Below, piece after piece: positions 1 to 7,387 of a stretch of DNA of 64,000 nt. The notes beneath the pieces were generated by a model. The model had not been told where the DNA came from. It did not search any database and saw nothing but the letters and a program-made list of their open reading frames with translations. Each line of letters opens with the position of its first letter. Position 1 is the stretch's first letter. The DNA lies in NCBI GenBank assembly GCA_050259615.1, contig JBLNAZ010000014.1, positions 23,970 through 87,969 on the forward strand, written 5' to 3'. Both the position numbers and the translations under genes were made by a program. The stretch comes from JAAXKN01 sp050259615. GTDB lineage: Bacteria > Bacteroidota > Ignavibacteria > Ignavibacteriales > SURF-24.

Positions 1-222
1 TCCGTAGCCCCCGATATATTTTACTTCATTTCCCGACAGGTCCAGCTTATGCACTTCGTTAGATAGTGCATCAGACACATAAATAAAGCCCGTAGGATTA
101 ATAGAGAAAGACGAAGCCCCCTGGAAATTCCCCAGTTCCCCGGCGAATTCAAATTCCTGGGCAAATGCGGAAGTAAAGATAATTCCGCAAAGAAATAATG
201 CTGCTATAAATATTCTCATCAT
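1..222 (-). CDS. Secreted NHL/beta-propeller protein, 5' part only
   Basis: The first 74 codons of a gene that runs off the left edge of the window. The product starts with a hydrophobic signal peptide ending near AFAQ (about residues 1-19), so it is exported. What follows has the NHL/six-bladed propeller look: repeated glycine/aspartate turns with phrases such as GFIYVSDALSNEVHKLD, where a value is tied to a residue position on a blade. No catalytic residue is visible in this fragment. The start could be either of two adjacent ATGs (222 or 219). An AGAAGG lies upstream but rather far away. Its role cannot be told from this part; surface or periplasmic binding is the usual use of this fold. 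Confidence 0.7.
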   Translation of the reverse strand, partial: MMRIFIAALFLCGIIFTSAFAQEFEFAGELGNFQGASSFSINPTGFIYVSDALSNEVHKLDLSGNEVKYIGGYG

Positions 223-223
223 G

Positions 224-238
224 TTGTACAAAGTACAA
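224..238. promoter_or_regulatory. Inverted repeat directly upstream of the left-edge gene
   Basis: TTGTAC-AAA-GTACAA is a perfect 6-bp inverted repeat that begins one base before the start codon at 222 of the minus-strand gene. It could be a small operator or an mRNA hairpin over the initiation region. Short AT-rich palindromes also occur by chance, so confidence is low. Confidence 0.2.
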
Positions 239-387
239 AGTCCTTCTGAGAAAGGCAACGGATATAACAGTGAAGATTCCAGAGCTTTTGCGGCTTTTCG
301 TCCCGCCATATTATGTTTTTAGTCCTTTGAAATTTCCGGGGGATTAATTAATTTACTTCAGTAGTAAAAACAACTTAAGGTGTTCTT

Positions 388-1845
388 ATGCGTTGTTTTA
401 TTCTTTCCCTTTTCCTCTTTTTAATCGCCCTTTTCAGTGGAACTTCAACTGCCCAGACTCAAAGCCACAATTACCGTGGAAACCTTGTGAAAGTTAACAT
501 GAAGGCCAAATCCGTTTTTCTTTCCGATACTCTAGGAAGCTGGAGCGACTATTATACAGCTAAAAGTTCGGGCCAGTATGATGAAGGAGAAGCCTATTAC
601 TATGATCACCTGAAGCTTTCGGGACAAAGCTACCTTCTGAAAAAAACTCATTCATCCAGTGGTCCTTATATTCAGATGTTCTCGGGGGCTAACATTCTTG
701 AAAACGAATGTCAAAAAAAAGAAAGATATTTTAACACTACAGGTGACGGATGGTGTGTAATGTCACCGTTAATGTTCCCTGTAACGCAAGTTTTACCAGC
801 AGGTCGGGGGGCCTGGCTTATTAATGGCTCGTTAGGCAATATGTTCATTTATAATAATGACAGTCTAAGAACATTATATAGCCATTTTAACCATCAGCAC
901 AGCCAGGTGCCGGCGGAAAACCTGATGGCCATTTTAGGGAAGATATCAGACCGTTACCTGGCGATATTTGATAACTATGAATATCGTCTGGTTGATCTAT
1001 CAAATTCTCCCGACATTTCTGAAGAAAACAGTACCGACATCAGATTTTACGGTACCCCTGATGAATTAAATACATATATTAGCATAAAGCAACCACTTTT
1101 TAGAAGAGCAAGGAAGATATGTAATGATCTCTACCTTTTCCAGAGTGATCACAACGGAGATCTTTATTTCTTCAAGTTCAACGATACAAGTTTTACATAT
1201 ATAAAAACGGCTTCTGGCGATCCATATCTTAGTGCAGGCCCCTCCTGGGAGTTCAGGAATAATAAACTGTACCTGGGCGGTATTTTTACTTACGATTTGA
1301 ATATTTCAGATACAACTTTTATTAATAGAAAAGAATTGCCCGGGATGATTAAGAGCGGGATGGAAACCGGTATTGACAGAGACTTAAATTATGCGGCTCA
1401 AATTGACAGCGATACCCTCAGGATATATGATATAAACAAGGAATGCTATATCAATGCAATCAACCTTGCCGGAGTTAATAAACCGTTCAGACCTATAGTT
1501 GACTATCCCTATGTATACCTGCATCAGACTATTTTAGAAGAAAACAGTTCAATTCTGGATGTTGAAGAAAATAGCTCAATTATAAAAAGCTACTCGCTTT
1601 CAGCTTATCCAAACCCGTTTAACCCTGCAGCGACTCTGGAATTTAATATACCAATAGCAGGGCACGTGGAGCTTAAGATTTATGATGCCCTCGGGAAAGA
1701 GGTAACAACGCTGATTAACGAAGTAAAGAAGGAAGGGAGCTATAAGGTTCAGTTTAATGCTTCCTCTCTTCCAAGCGGAATCTATCTCTGCCGCATGAAC
1801 GCAGGGGCTTATAATGTGACAAAGAAAATTATCTTATTGAAGTGA
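388..1845 (+). CDS. T9SS-exported surface protein (C-terminal sorting domain)
   Basis: The 485-residue product has a signal peptide (about 1-23, ending STAQ). The long middle part (about 25-390) has no family I can name, but it alternates short strands with Asp/Asn/Tyr turns, compatible with a beta-propeller. The last 80 residues (from about 405) form a type A T9SS sorting domain: it opens with YPNPFNP, has the KIYDALGKEV strand and the LPSGIYLCRM strand, and ends in KKIILLK. The protein should therefore cross the inner membrane by Sec, cross the outer membrane by T9SS, and end on the surface or outside. The ATG at 388 follows a weak AAGGTG. The genes around it are not an obvious operon. The cargo function is unknown. 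Confidence 0.85.
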   Translation: MRCFILSLFLFLIALFSGTSTAQTQSHNYRGNLVKVNMKAKSVFLSDTLGSWSDYYTAKSSGQYDEGEAYYYDHLKLSGQSYLLKKTHSSSGPYIQMFSGANILENECQKKERYFNTTGDGWCVMSPLMFPVTQVLPAGRGAWLINGSLGNMFIYNNDSLRTLYSHFNHQHSQVPAENLMAILGKISDRYLAIFDNYEYRLVDLSNSPDISEENSTDIRFYGTPDELNTYISIKQPLFRRARKICNDLYLFQSDHNGDLYFFKFNDTSFTYIKTASGDPYLSAGPSWEFRNNKLYLGGIFTYDLNISDTTFINRKELPGMIKSGMETGIDRDLNYAAQIDSDTLRIYDINKECYINAINLAGVNKPFRPIVDYPYVYLHQTILEENSSILDVEENSSIIKSYSLSAYPNPFNPAATLEFNIPIAGHVELKIYDALGKEVTTLINEVKKEGSYKVQFNASSLPSGIYLCRMNAGAYNVTKKIILLK

Positions 1846-2271
1846 AAAGGAACATTCCGGAGGCTTTAAAATAAAATCTGGAGAAGCTTGTTTAAGGTTT
1901 CTCCAGCATAAATTATCTAATATTTGAATTACTTTTTCAACCGGCTTAGTTGAAACTATCCGGTACAAAAAATTAATCAATATGTTTTTCTGCCTTTTCT
2001 TCTACCATTCATTCCTCCACATTAGTGAAAGAAAACTAACGCCAGGTAATTAAGCGTTGAAAGTGATATCACCTGCAACAGTAAGTATCCGGATGACTTA
2101 CAAGAGTAAGATAAGAAGTCTTTTAAGAACTGTCAAGCACTAAAGCAGGAAGTAAAACCAGATATTTTATTAGACTGCATCTGTTGAGAACTGAATCACA
2201 GAGATGAACGTTATTTTTGGGAAAAAGTTTATTTATTGTTAAAAAGTGAACAAATTCAATGTAATTTTTCT
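1846..2271. other. Intergenic stretch with one weak hairpin
   Basis: There is no convincing ORF between the T9SS protein and the tRNA promoter. CTGGAGAA and TTCTCCAG (1878-1906) can form an 8-bp stem soon after the stop codon. It lacks a T-run, so it may be a weak terminator or an mRNA 3' end. Nothing else is recognisable. Confidence 0.4.
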
Positions 2272-2302
2272 TTTGATTTCCTTGGAAGTTTTATTATATT
2301 TG
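2272..2302 (+). promoter_or_regulatory. Bacteroidota-type promoter for tRNA-Gln
   Basis: TTTG at 2272-2275, a spacer of exactly 19 bases, then TATATTTG at 2295-2302. This matches the -33 TTTG / -7 TAnnTTTG promoter known from Bacteroides rather than the usual -35/-10 pair. Transcription would start near 2309, a few bases before the mature tRNA 5' end at 2313, which fits well. Confidence 0.7.
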
Positions 2303-2312
2303 TAAACATAAT

Positions 2313-2385
2313 TGCCCCGTGGTGTAATTGGCAACACGTCTGACTCTGGATCAGAAGAGTCTAGGTTCGAGCCCTGGCGGGGCAG
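2313..2385 (+). tRNA. tRNA-Gln (anticodon CTG)
   Basis: A full cloverleaf of 73 bases. The acceptor TGCCCCG pairs with CGGGGCA and the discriminator is G. The anticodon stem TCTGA/TCAGA holds the loop CTCTGGA, giving anticodon CTG, which reads CAG. The T stem CTAGG/CCTGG holds the loop TTCGAGC. The 3' CCA is not encoded. A Bacteroidota-type promoter precedes it and an intrinsic terminator follows, so it is a single-gene unit. A glutaminyl-tRNA synthetase gene is also in this window (42194-43963), so this tRNA is probably charged directly rather than by the Glu-tRNA amidation route. Confidence 0.95.
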
Positions 2386-2392
2386 CAATTCT

Positions 2393-2425
2393 AACAGCCG
2401 GTTTTAAACCGGCTGTTTTTGTTTT
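2393..2425 (+). terminator. Intrinsic terminator of tRNA-Gln
   Basis: AACAGCCGGTTT and AAACCGGCTGTT make a nearly perfect 12-bp hairpin followed by a T-rich tail, starting 8 bases after the tRNA. Confidence 0.9.
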
Positions 2426-2536
2426 AACTATACTTCGACTGTGAGGCTTGCCATCCCCGGCACTTATTTTATCTGTATATTAAGTTTTTCGTGTGAAAAT
2501 AAATTCTGGAAGTAGAACTAACGGGAAACAATTCAT

Positions 2537-3973
2537 ATGGCATTCCGTAGAACTCTGGGTAAGCTGTTCCTCCTGGCTGCAATATTAATTTTACAGCAAA
2601 ATATCCTGTTTTCACAGGATCTGGTGGAAACATATTCCAAGTTTATTTCAAAAAAGTACATGTATGACGAATTTAAGCATGAACAGCTTTTAAAGCTGCT
2701 TAGGGCAAAAAGCTCTTTACATCCCGACCTTATCTATTATTACATTACCTATTACAATAAACTTTCTGAAAGCAGCAGCCTGCAGGAGCAGGAAAGTAAT
2801 TCATTTAAGGGTTATCTTACTTCTAAGGAGAATATACTGATTCAAAAAAGAAATGCCTGGGCCAACAGGCAGATTGCTCTGATAGATACAATGAAAACTG
2901 ATCCCGCACTGAAAAACCGTGCGGAGAACATATTCAGGGAGTTAATTACCGGCTTAATAGATGTTTCTTCGTTTCCTCAGATTGCCGACAGCTCTATTAA
3001 TGAGCGCTTGTTAAATTATTTTTCCGCAGCTTTCTATAACCCGGAATCATTTCCGGAGTATCATTCAGACCTCAGTTACAGCGGTTATAAGATGCAAGAG
3101 GAGGTCAGGTTAAGAGAAAAGATTATCACGCTCTTCGGGGCTTCGGAAAGAAAACACCCGAATTCCAATGCGGAACTGATCTCATTAATCCTGGACAGAT
3201 GGTATCTGTTTGATACTTTAACCGTGGATAGATCTAAATACACGGAGCCGGGTGAAATGATTCTGAAGCTGCTTAAACAGAATTACTCTGTATTAAAACA
3301 GCCTAAATTCAGATTAGGGATACTTTATTCCCCATTAAACAATGCATGCTATCTGAAAACTTCAATATTTATAAAGGGGCTTGAAAGGGCCCAGGAATTT
3401 GAATTAAAGAATTCCATTAAGCAGTTAGGACTTTCCCTGGGGTATAATTATTATATTAAAGAAGTTATGGGGCTTTTTTCATCCATCAATTTTCAGCTTC
3501 TATACTTTAAAAGCATTTCGACGCAGGAAATTTCCAGCCAAACAGGATTCGAAAACGATTATACACTCAACGCAATAAAATATCATGATGGATTAAAATT
3601 CGGGAAAAACATATTAAAGCCCAATTCGGTGCAAAGCTATTATCTGAAAATTACTACTCCGGTATTATTTTTTCTCAATACTGTCAGTCTGGAACTTGGT
3701 GCATTTGCCGGTTTGAATAAAATGGATTATAAATATTCCTACAGCTATAGTTATGTTAAGACAGAAACTTACATGACCGGCAGCATGTGGGAACAAAAAT
3801 GGTATACACATACCGTGGCTGCAGGAGCAGATTCAAAAGAATATGAAAGCTCTGTAAATGATTTTATAATTTCACCCGTATTAGAACTTTCTGTTAATCC
3901 TATGGAGATTGTAAAGATGGGTTTTGCATTAAGCCCGCAATATTCCTCATTTTTCTTTAATTATGAATTCTAA
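2537..3973 (+). CDS. Outer-membrane beta-barrel protein, unknown role
   Basis: The 478-residue product has a signal peptide (about 1-27, ending LFSQ). Residues about 28-240 are rich in helix with many Leu/Lys/Glu, and may be a periplasmic domain. From about 255 on the sequence turns into amphipathic strands with aromatic girdles, such as LSLGYNYYI, YSYSYSYV and LELSVNPMEIVKMG. It ends in Phe (FFFNYEF), the usual C-terminal signal for outer-membrane insertion by BAM. I do not recognise a named family. It sits alone between the tRNA unit and a convergent lipoprotein gene, with a short CCGAATG/CATTCGG hairpin (3988-4012) in the gap. A passive pore or a secretion-accessory barrel are both possible. 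Confidence 0.75.
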   Translation: MAFRRTLGKLFLLAAILILQQNILFSQDLVETYSKFISKKYMYDEFKHEQLLKLLRAKSSLHPDLIYYYITYYNKLSESSSLQEQESNSFKGYLTSKENILIQKRNAWANRQIALIDTMKTDPALKNRAENIFRELITGLIDVSSFPQIADSSINERLLNYFSAAFYNPESFPEYHSDLSYSGYKMQEEVRLREKIITLFGASERKHPNSNAELISLILDRWYLFDTLTVDRSKYTEPGEMILKLLKQNYSVLKQPKFRLGILYSPLNNACYLKTSIFIKGLERAQEFELKNSIKQLGLSLGYNYYIKEVMGLFSSINFQLLYFKSISTQEISSQTGFENDYTLNAIKYHDGLKFGKNILKPNSVQSYYLKITTPVLFFLNTVSLELGAFAGLNKMDYKYSYSYSYVKTETYMTGSMWEQKWYTHTVAAGADSKEYESSVNDFIISPVLELSVNPMEIVKMGFALSPQYSSFFFNYEF

Positions 3974-4028
3974 ACAGAACATTGCTGCCGAATGACCTTT
4001 TACGCCATTCGGGTGCGCTGAACCCGGC

Positions 4029-5669
4029 TTACCGGCTGCACCAGGCTCTTCTTATTCTTAAAACACTCATGAACCATTCCTGGCTTACAATTAGGTACGT
4101 GTCGTCATTGTTGAGCGACATGCAGGAAACAGCATAGGAACTGTTATAATTAAGCGGACCCAGTGTCCCAACCTGAAAACCATCCGGCAGGCGGAATACC
4201 CTGATATCGTCATTACCTGCCACCAGATATTTAGAGTCATGTGTAAATTCAAAAGAATTAGTCCGCATATTAATCTGATTTTCAACTGTAAATGTATTTG
4301 CATTTACTATCAGGATTTTGCTTGTCTCGTTATTGTAAGCTTCATTCGTTGGTGCAACGGCAAAGTAGTTGCCATCCTTAGTAAAAGCAATATGATTTAT
4401 ATGGACGCCTTCAGGATCAAATGTATTTAATAGTGACCCGTCAGAGGCATTCAGAACCAGGATTCTTTCATTATTAGCGTCTGACTGAATAGCAAAAATC
4501 CTTTTTCCGTCAGAAGACATTTTTACTATTTTTATTTTTAATCCGTTTACTTTCCAGAGCTGATTATAATTGTTTACATCAAGCATGGCAATGTAATTGC
4601 TTTCCGTATTCAGGGGACTGCATAAAACAATTCTGCTGCCGTCGGGCGTAAAATCAATTGAATTTTTGTAAAACGTATCTGCTGAGTAATTCAATCCCTT
4701 TATAATGCTGCCGTTGTTAGCATCAACAAATAAGAGAAGACTGTCTGCAGGTAATCCACTGCCGGATCTTCCAATGGCAATGAGATTTCCTGCGGGACTG
4801 TATTTTGCAAATCCCGTATATACAGGCAGCGAATAAACCTCCTTGCGCAGGTCTGCATCATAAACCTTAAAACTGGTACTATAATAATCGTCTCCTGTAG
4901 CAAGGAACTGATTTTTTATCGGAGAAAACTCCTGTGTCTTACTGCTGTAGGAAGAGTGATATGGCTGAAATTCACTGGAGTAAAAGCCATAGAAAACACT
5001 TAATACATTGGTAAATGCTGAGGTATTATGTTCTGAACCGGCACATACCCTGAATTCATATATTTTATTTCTGTCGAGGTTATTTATACTAAAGCTTTCT
5101 TTGTCAAAAGAGACGACCCCTGCGGTTGTGAAATCCATTCCTTCAGAGGGAATTCTTGACTGTATGATAATATTTTTTGCTATCGCTGAGTTATTCTTCC
5201 AGCTTAGTTCAATACTGTTGTCACTGCTGTTCTGATTGGTTATTCTAAGTTCTGTGGGAGCCTTGAATTCAAGGAAAGCTGAAACAATTTTGGAATATGC
5301 AGATTTATTTTGCGACTTGTAGGCTCTTATCCTGAAATAATAGGTCACTCCGGTCTTAACAGCGAATTTATCCACAAATGAGGTGATGTTCTCCTCAGTT
5401 GTATCAACGGCAAAGAAATTGTCGTTTACCGAATCACTCTTTTCAATAATAAATCCTGCTTCGCCCAGGCTGTTGTCTGTCCAGAGGAGCTTTACTGCGT
5501 TTTCATTAATATATTCGATGCTTAACAATCCTGGTGAATTGGGCAGGTAGTTTCCTGACTTTGTGTCGTGGGGATTTGTAAAGTCAACAACCGCATCTTC
5601 CGGAGAGCATGAATAAAAGCACAGCCCGGAAAGAATAATAACAAAGATTTTATAAAATAATTTCAGCAT
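4029..5669 (-). CDS. Lipoprotein with two Fn3 domains and a WD40-like propeller
   Basis: The 546-residue product starts with a lipoprotein-type signal peptide ending at Cys21 (FYSC, a loose lipobox), followed by DFTNPHD, a run that resembles those seen after the lipid Cys in related lipoproteins. Two fibronectin type III domains follow (about 45-132 and 133-225), each with the LLWTDNS or LSWKNNS strand and a YYFRIRAYK or YEFRVCAG strand. Residues about 245-540 carry WD40/YVTN-type blades (FAKYSPAGNLIAIGRSG, IDFTPDGSRIV, FTHDSKYLVAG). It is likely anchored in the outer or inner membrane and binds another protein. The gene starts 7 bases after the stop of the PEGA gene upstream, so the two form an operon. 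No enzymatic residues are visible. Confidence 0.8.
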   Translation of the reverse strand: MLKLFYKIFVIILSGLCFYSCSPEDAVVDFTNPHDTKSGNYLPNSPGLLSIEYINENAVKLLWTDNSLGEAGFIIEKSDSVNDNFFAVDTTEENITSFVDKFAVKTGVTYYFRIRAYKSQNKSAYSKIVSAFLEFKAPTELRITNQNSSDNSIELSWKNNSAIAKNIIIQSRIPSEGMDFTTAGVVSFDKESFSINNLDRNKIYEFRVCAGSEHNTSAFTNVLSVFYGFYSSEFQPYHSSYSSKTQEFSPIKNQFLATGDDYYSTSFKVYDADLRKEVYSLPVYTGFAKYSPAGNLIAIGRSGSGLPADSLLLFVDANNGSIIKGLNYSADTFYKNSIDFTPDGSRIVLCSPLNTESNYIAMLDVNNYNQLWKVNGLKIKIVKMSSDGKRIFAIQSDANNERILVLNASDGSLLNTFDPEGVHINHIAFTKDGNYFAVAPTNEAYNNETSKILIVNANTFTVENQINMRTNSFEFTHDSKYLVAGNDDIRVFRLPDGFQVGTLGPLNYNSSYAVSCMSLNNDDTYLIVSQEWFMSVLRIRRAWCSR

Positions 5670-5676
5670 AGTGTTT

Positions 5677-6813
5677 TTAGTTAAGGTTTAATTTTACGCC
5701 AAGGCTGCCCGGTCCGGCATTTATTTCTCCAATTTTTTCCAGCCGGAGATCGGACCCGCCGGAATGAAAAATAACGGCATCAATAATATTCAGAAAATAA
5801 AATCCCAGCGTAGCCCCAAGGAACAGGTTTTTTCTTTTTGCCGCCTTATTCATGTCATTTGCCGAGGATTCCAGAAGGGCCCGGTATTTAACTGCTTCCG
5901 GCTCATTCAATGCGCCAAAATATTTATCTTTATTTCTTGTGAATTCGCTCTGCCCGTCCTGGTAATCCAACCCGGCCTTTAAGAAAAATATGCCGCTGAT
6001 TAATGTGCCGACGAAATATCCTACTCCCTGTATGTGCGATCGGTCTGAGAACTGGCCTAATCCCGGAACAGCTGCCGAAAGGAGGAAGTATTTGGGTGTA
6101 TAATAGCCGTAGCTGCTTCTAAGCCTGTACTGAATGCCGCTCCCAATTTCAAAATCCTCTTCAATGGGTCTGAAAAAGTTGTCTGGTTTCAGCTTTAAAC
6201 CGTGTTTTCCTATCTGAACCTTTAAGCTGGAACTGCTGTCGAAAGCAAAAATATTATCATCAATAATCAGTTTGCTGATATTTTTATCTTCAAGAGAGAT
6301 TAAACTATAATTTAACTTGAGGTCTATATTATAATCGTATCTGGTGGACCTGATAAAAATGAATTTTTCCACGGTACAGTAGTTATTCTTTTTTATGCTC
6401 AGCTTATAATTTCCTATATGAAGCTTCCAGTTCTTTAGTGGGGTGTAACCGATTGGGGTATCGTTAATGAGCACTTCAGCACTGTCTGGAGCCGAATTTA
6501 TGTTAAGAAAACCGTAATCACCGTCCAGAACGAAGAATACTTCATAAATACCCTTAATAAATCCTACAACCTGCTCGCGTGAAATGCCATTGAGTGTGGC
6601 TTTTATTTTGAGATCATTTATATCTGAATTATAAATCTGAAGAGGAGTTGTGCCTGAAAATTTATTATTGATATAAACTGAGGCTCCCTGCGGGTAAGAA
6701 TTAATTTGAAGAATATTTTCCCCAGGCTTATCCTGTGAGAAGAGCGTGGAGTTTATAAGAAAATAGAAGACAATAAACCGGAGGACCATTGTGGTTTTTT
6801 CCCAATTGAACAT
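5677..6813 (-). CDS. PEGA-domain protein with C-terminal membrane (DUF5683-like) part
   Basis: An exported protein with two PEGA repeats after the signal peptide: INSYPQGASVYINNKF.GTTPL and INSAPDSAEVLINDTPIGYTPL. PEGA domains are small beta-sandwiches found on surface and cell-wall proteins. The C-terminal part has two hydrophobic segments (LLSAAVPGLGQF and GYFVGTLISGIFF) and another near the end (LFLGATLGFYFLNIIDAVIF), as in DUF5683-like proteins. I chose ATG 6813 because GAGG lies 9 bases upstream; TTG 6822 and ATG 6789 are alternatives that do not change the mature protein. It is the first gene of a two-gene operon with the Fn3/WD40 lipoprotein, which hints at a shared envelope complex. 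Function unknown. Confidence 0.8.
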   Translation of the reverse strand: MFNWEKTTMVLRFIVFYFLINSTLFSQDKPGENILQINSYPQGASVYINNKFSGTTPLQIYNSDINDLKIKATLNGISREQVVGFIKGIYEVFFVLDGDYGFLNINSAPDSAEVLINDTPIGYTPLKNWKLHIGNYKLSIKKNNYCTVEKFIFIRSTRYDYNIDLKLNYSLISLEDKNISKLIIDDNIFAFDSSSSLKVQIGKHGLKLKPDNFFRPIEEDFEIGSGIQYRLRSSYGYYTPKYFLLSAAVPGLGQFSDRSHIQGVGYFVGTLISGIFFLKAGLDYQDGQSEFTRNKDKYFGALNEPEAVKYRALLESSANDMNKAAKRKNLFLGATLGFYFLNIIDAVIFHSGGSDLRLEKIGEINAGPGSLGVKLNLN

Positions 6814-6951
6814 CAGATCCAACCTCAGTGTTTTTAGCAGGAAAGCTGAAGCCTGAAATAGAAGCTTTCCAAAATGAATAATTAGTGAATGGTCTTAATA
6901 TTATGTAGCCTAAAATTAGCAGAGTTGAGCCACGAAAACAATAAAATTGTC

Positions 6952-7104
6952 TTATACTGCTGGCTTCCTCAGTTCAGCCATTACCTGAGCCTTAAAAATA
7001 TCCATGTACGTCCTCAGGTACTCGTTTTCCTTCTTTAACTCTTTTAACTTCTGCCTGAGTTCCGCCGCTTTTACAGGCTTACGCTTTCGATTTTCTTTCT
7101 TCAT
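6952..7104 (-). CDS. Possible 50-residue basic coiled-coil protein
   Basis: A short ORF in the gap between two divergent genes. It starts ATG and gives a product with a very basic N-terminus (KKENRKRKPVK) followed by a heptad-like helix (LRQKLKELKKENEYLRTY) and a second hydrophobic helix (FKAQVMAEL). The composition is far from random: no Cys, Gly, His, Ser or Trp, and many Lys/Glu/Leu. There is no clear Shine-Dalgarno sequence. It resembles a leucine-zipper tail as in DNA-binding or IS3-OrfA proteins, but no transposase is near, so I do not assign one. The rest of the gap (6814-6951 and 7105-7387) shows only AT-rich sequence. Confidence 0.45.
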   Translation of the reverse strand: MKKENRKRKPVKAAELRQKLKELKKENEYLRTYMDIFKAQVMAELRKPAV

Positions 7105-7387
7105 CGCCGGTTTCTTATTCCGTAAAATTATGTGCTTATACTTATATATATGGTGACGGGAGGCGTTTTCGGAAAAATTTAAGAAAAAAATTTAAATTAT
7201 TTTTAAAAACCCTGTTTTTAGTCCGTTTTGTAATATAAACAATCTTCAACCTCTGTGCCCTTCGGCAGACAAAAACAAAATCCGGTTTGATTTTTCCTGA
7301 GAAAATTCATAACGTTGGAATAGAAGTCCTCAAGACCTTTCATTTTAGCCCTTTTGATTCCTATTTTTGAACAATACGGGGTGCACG

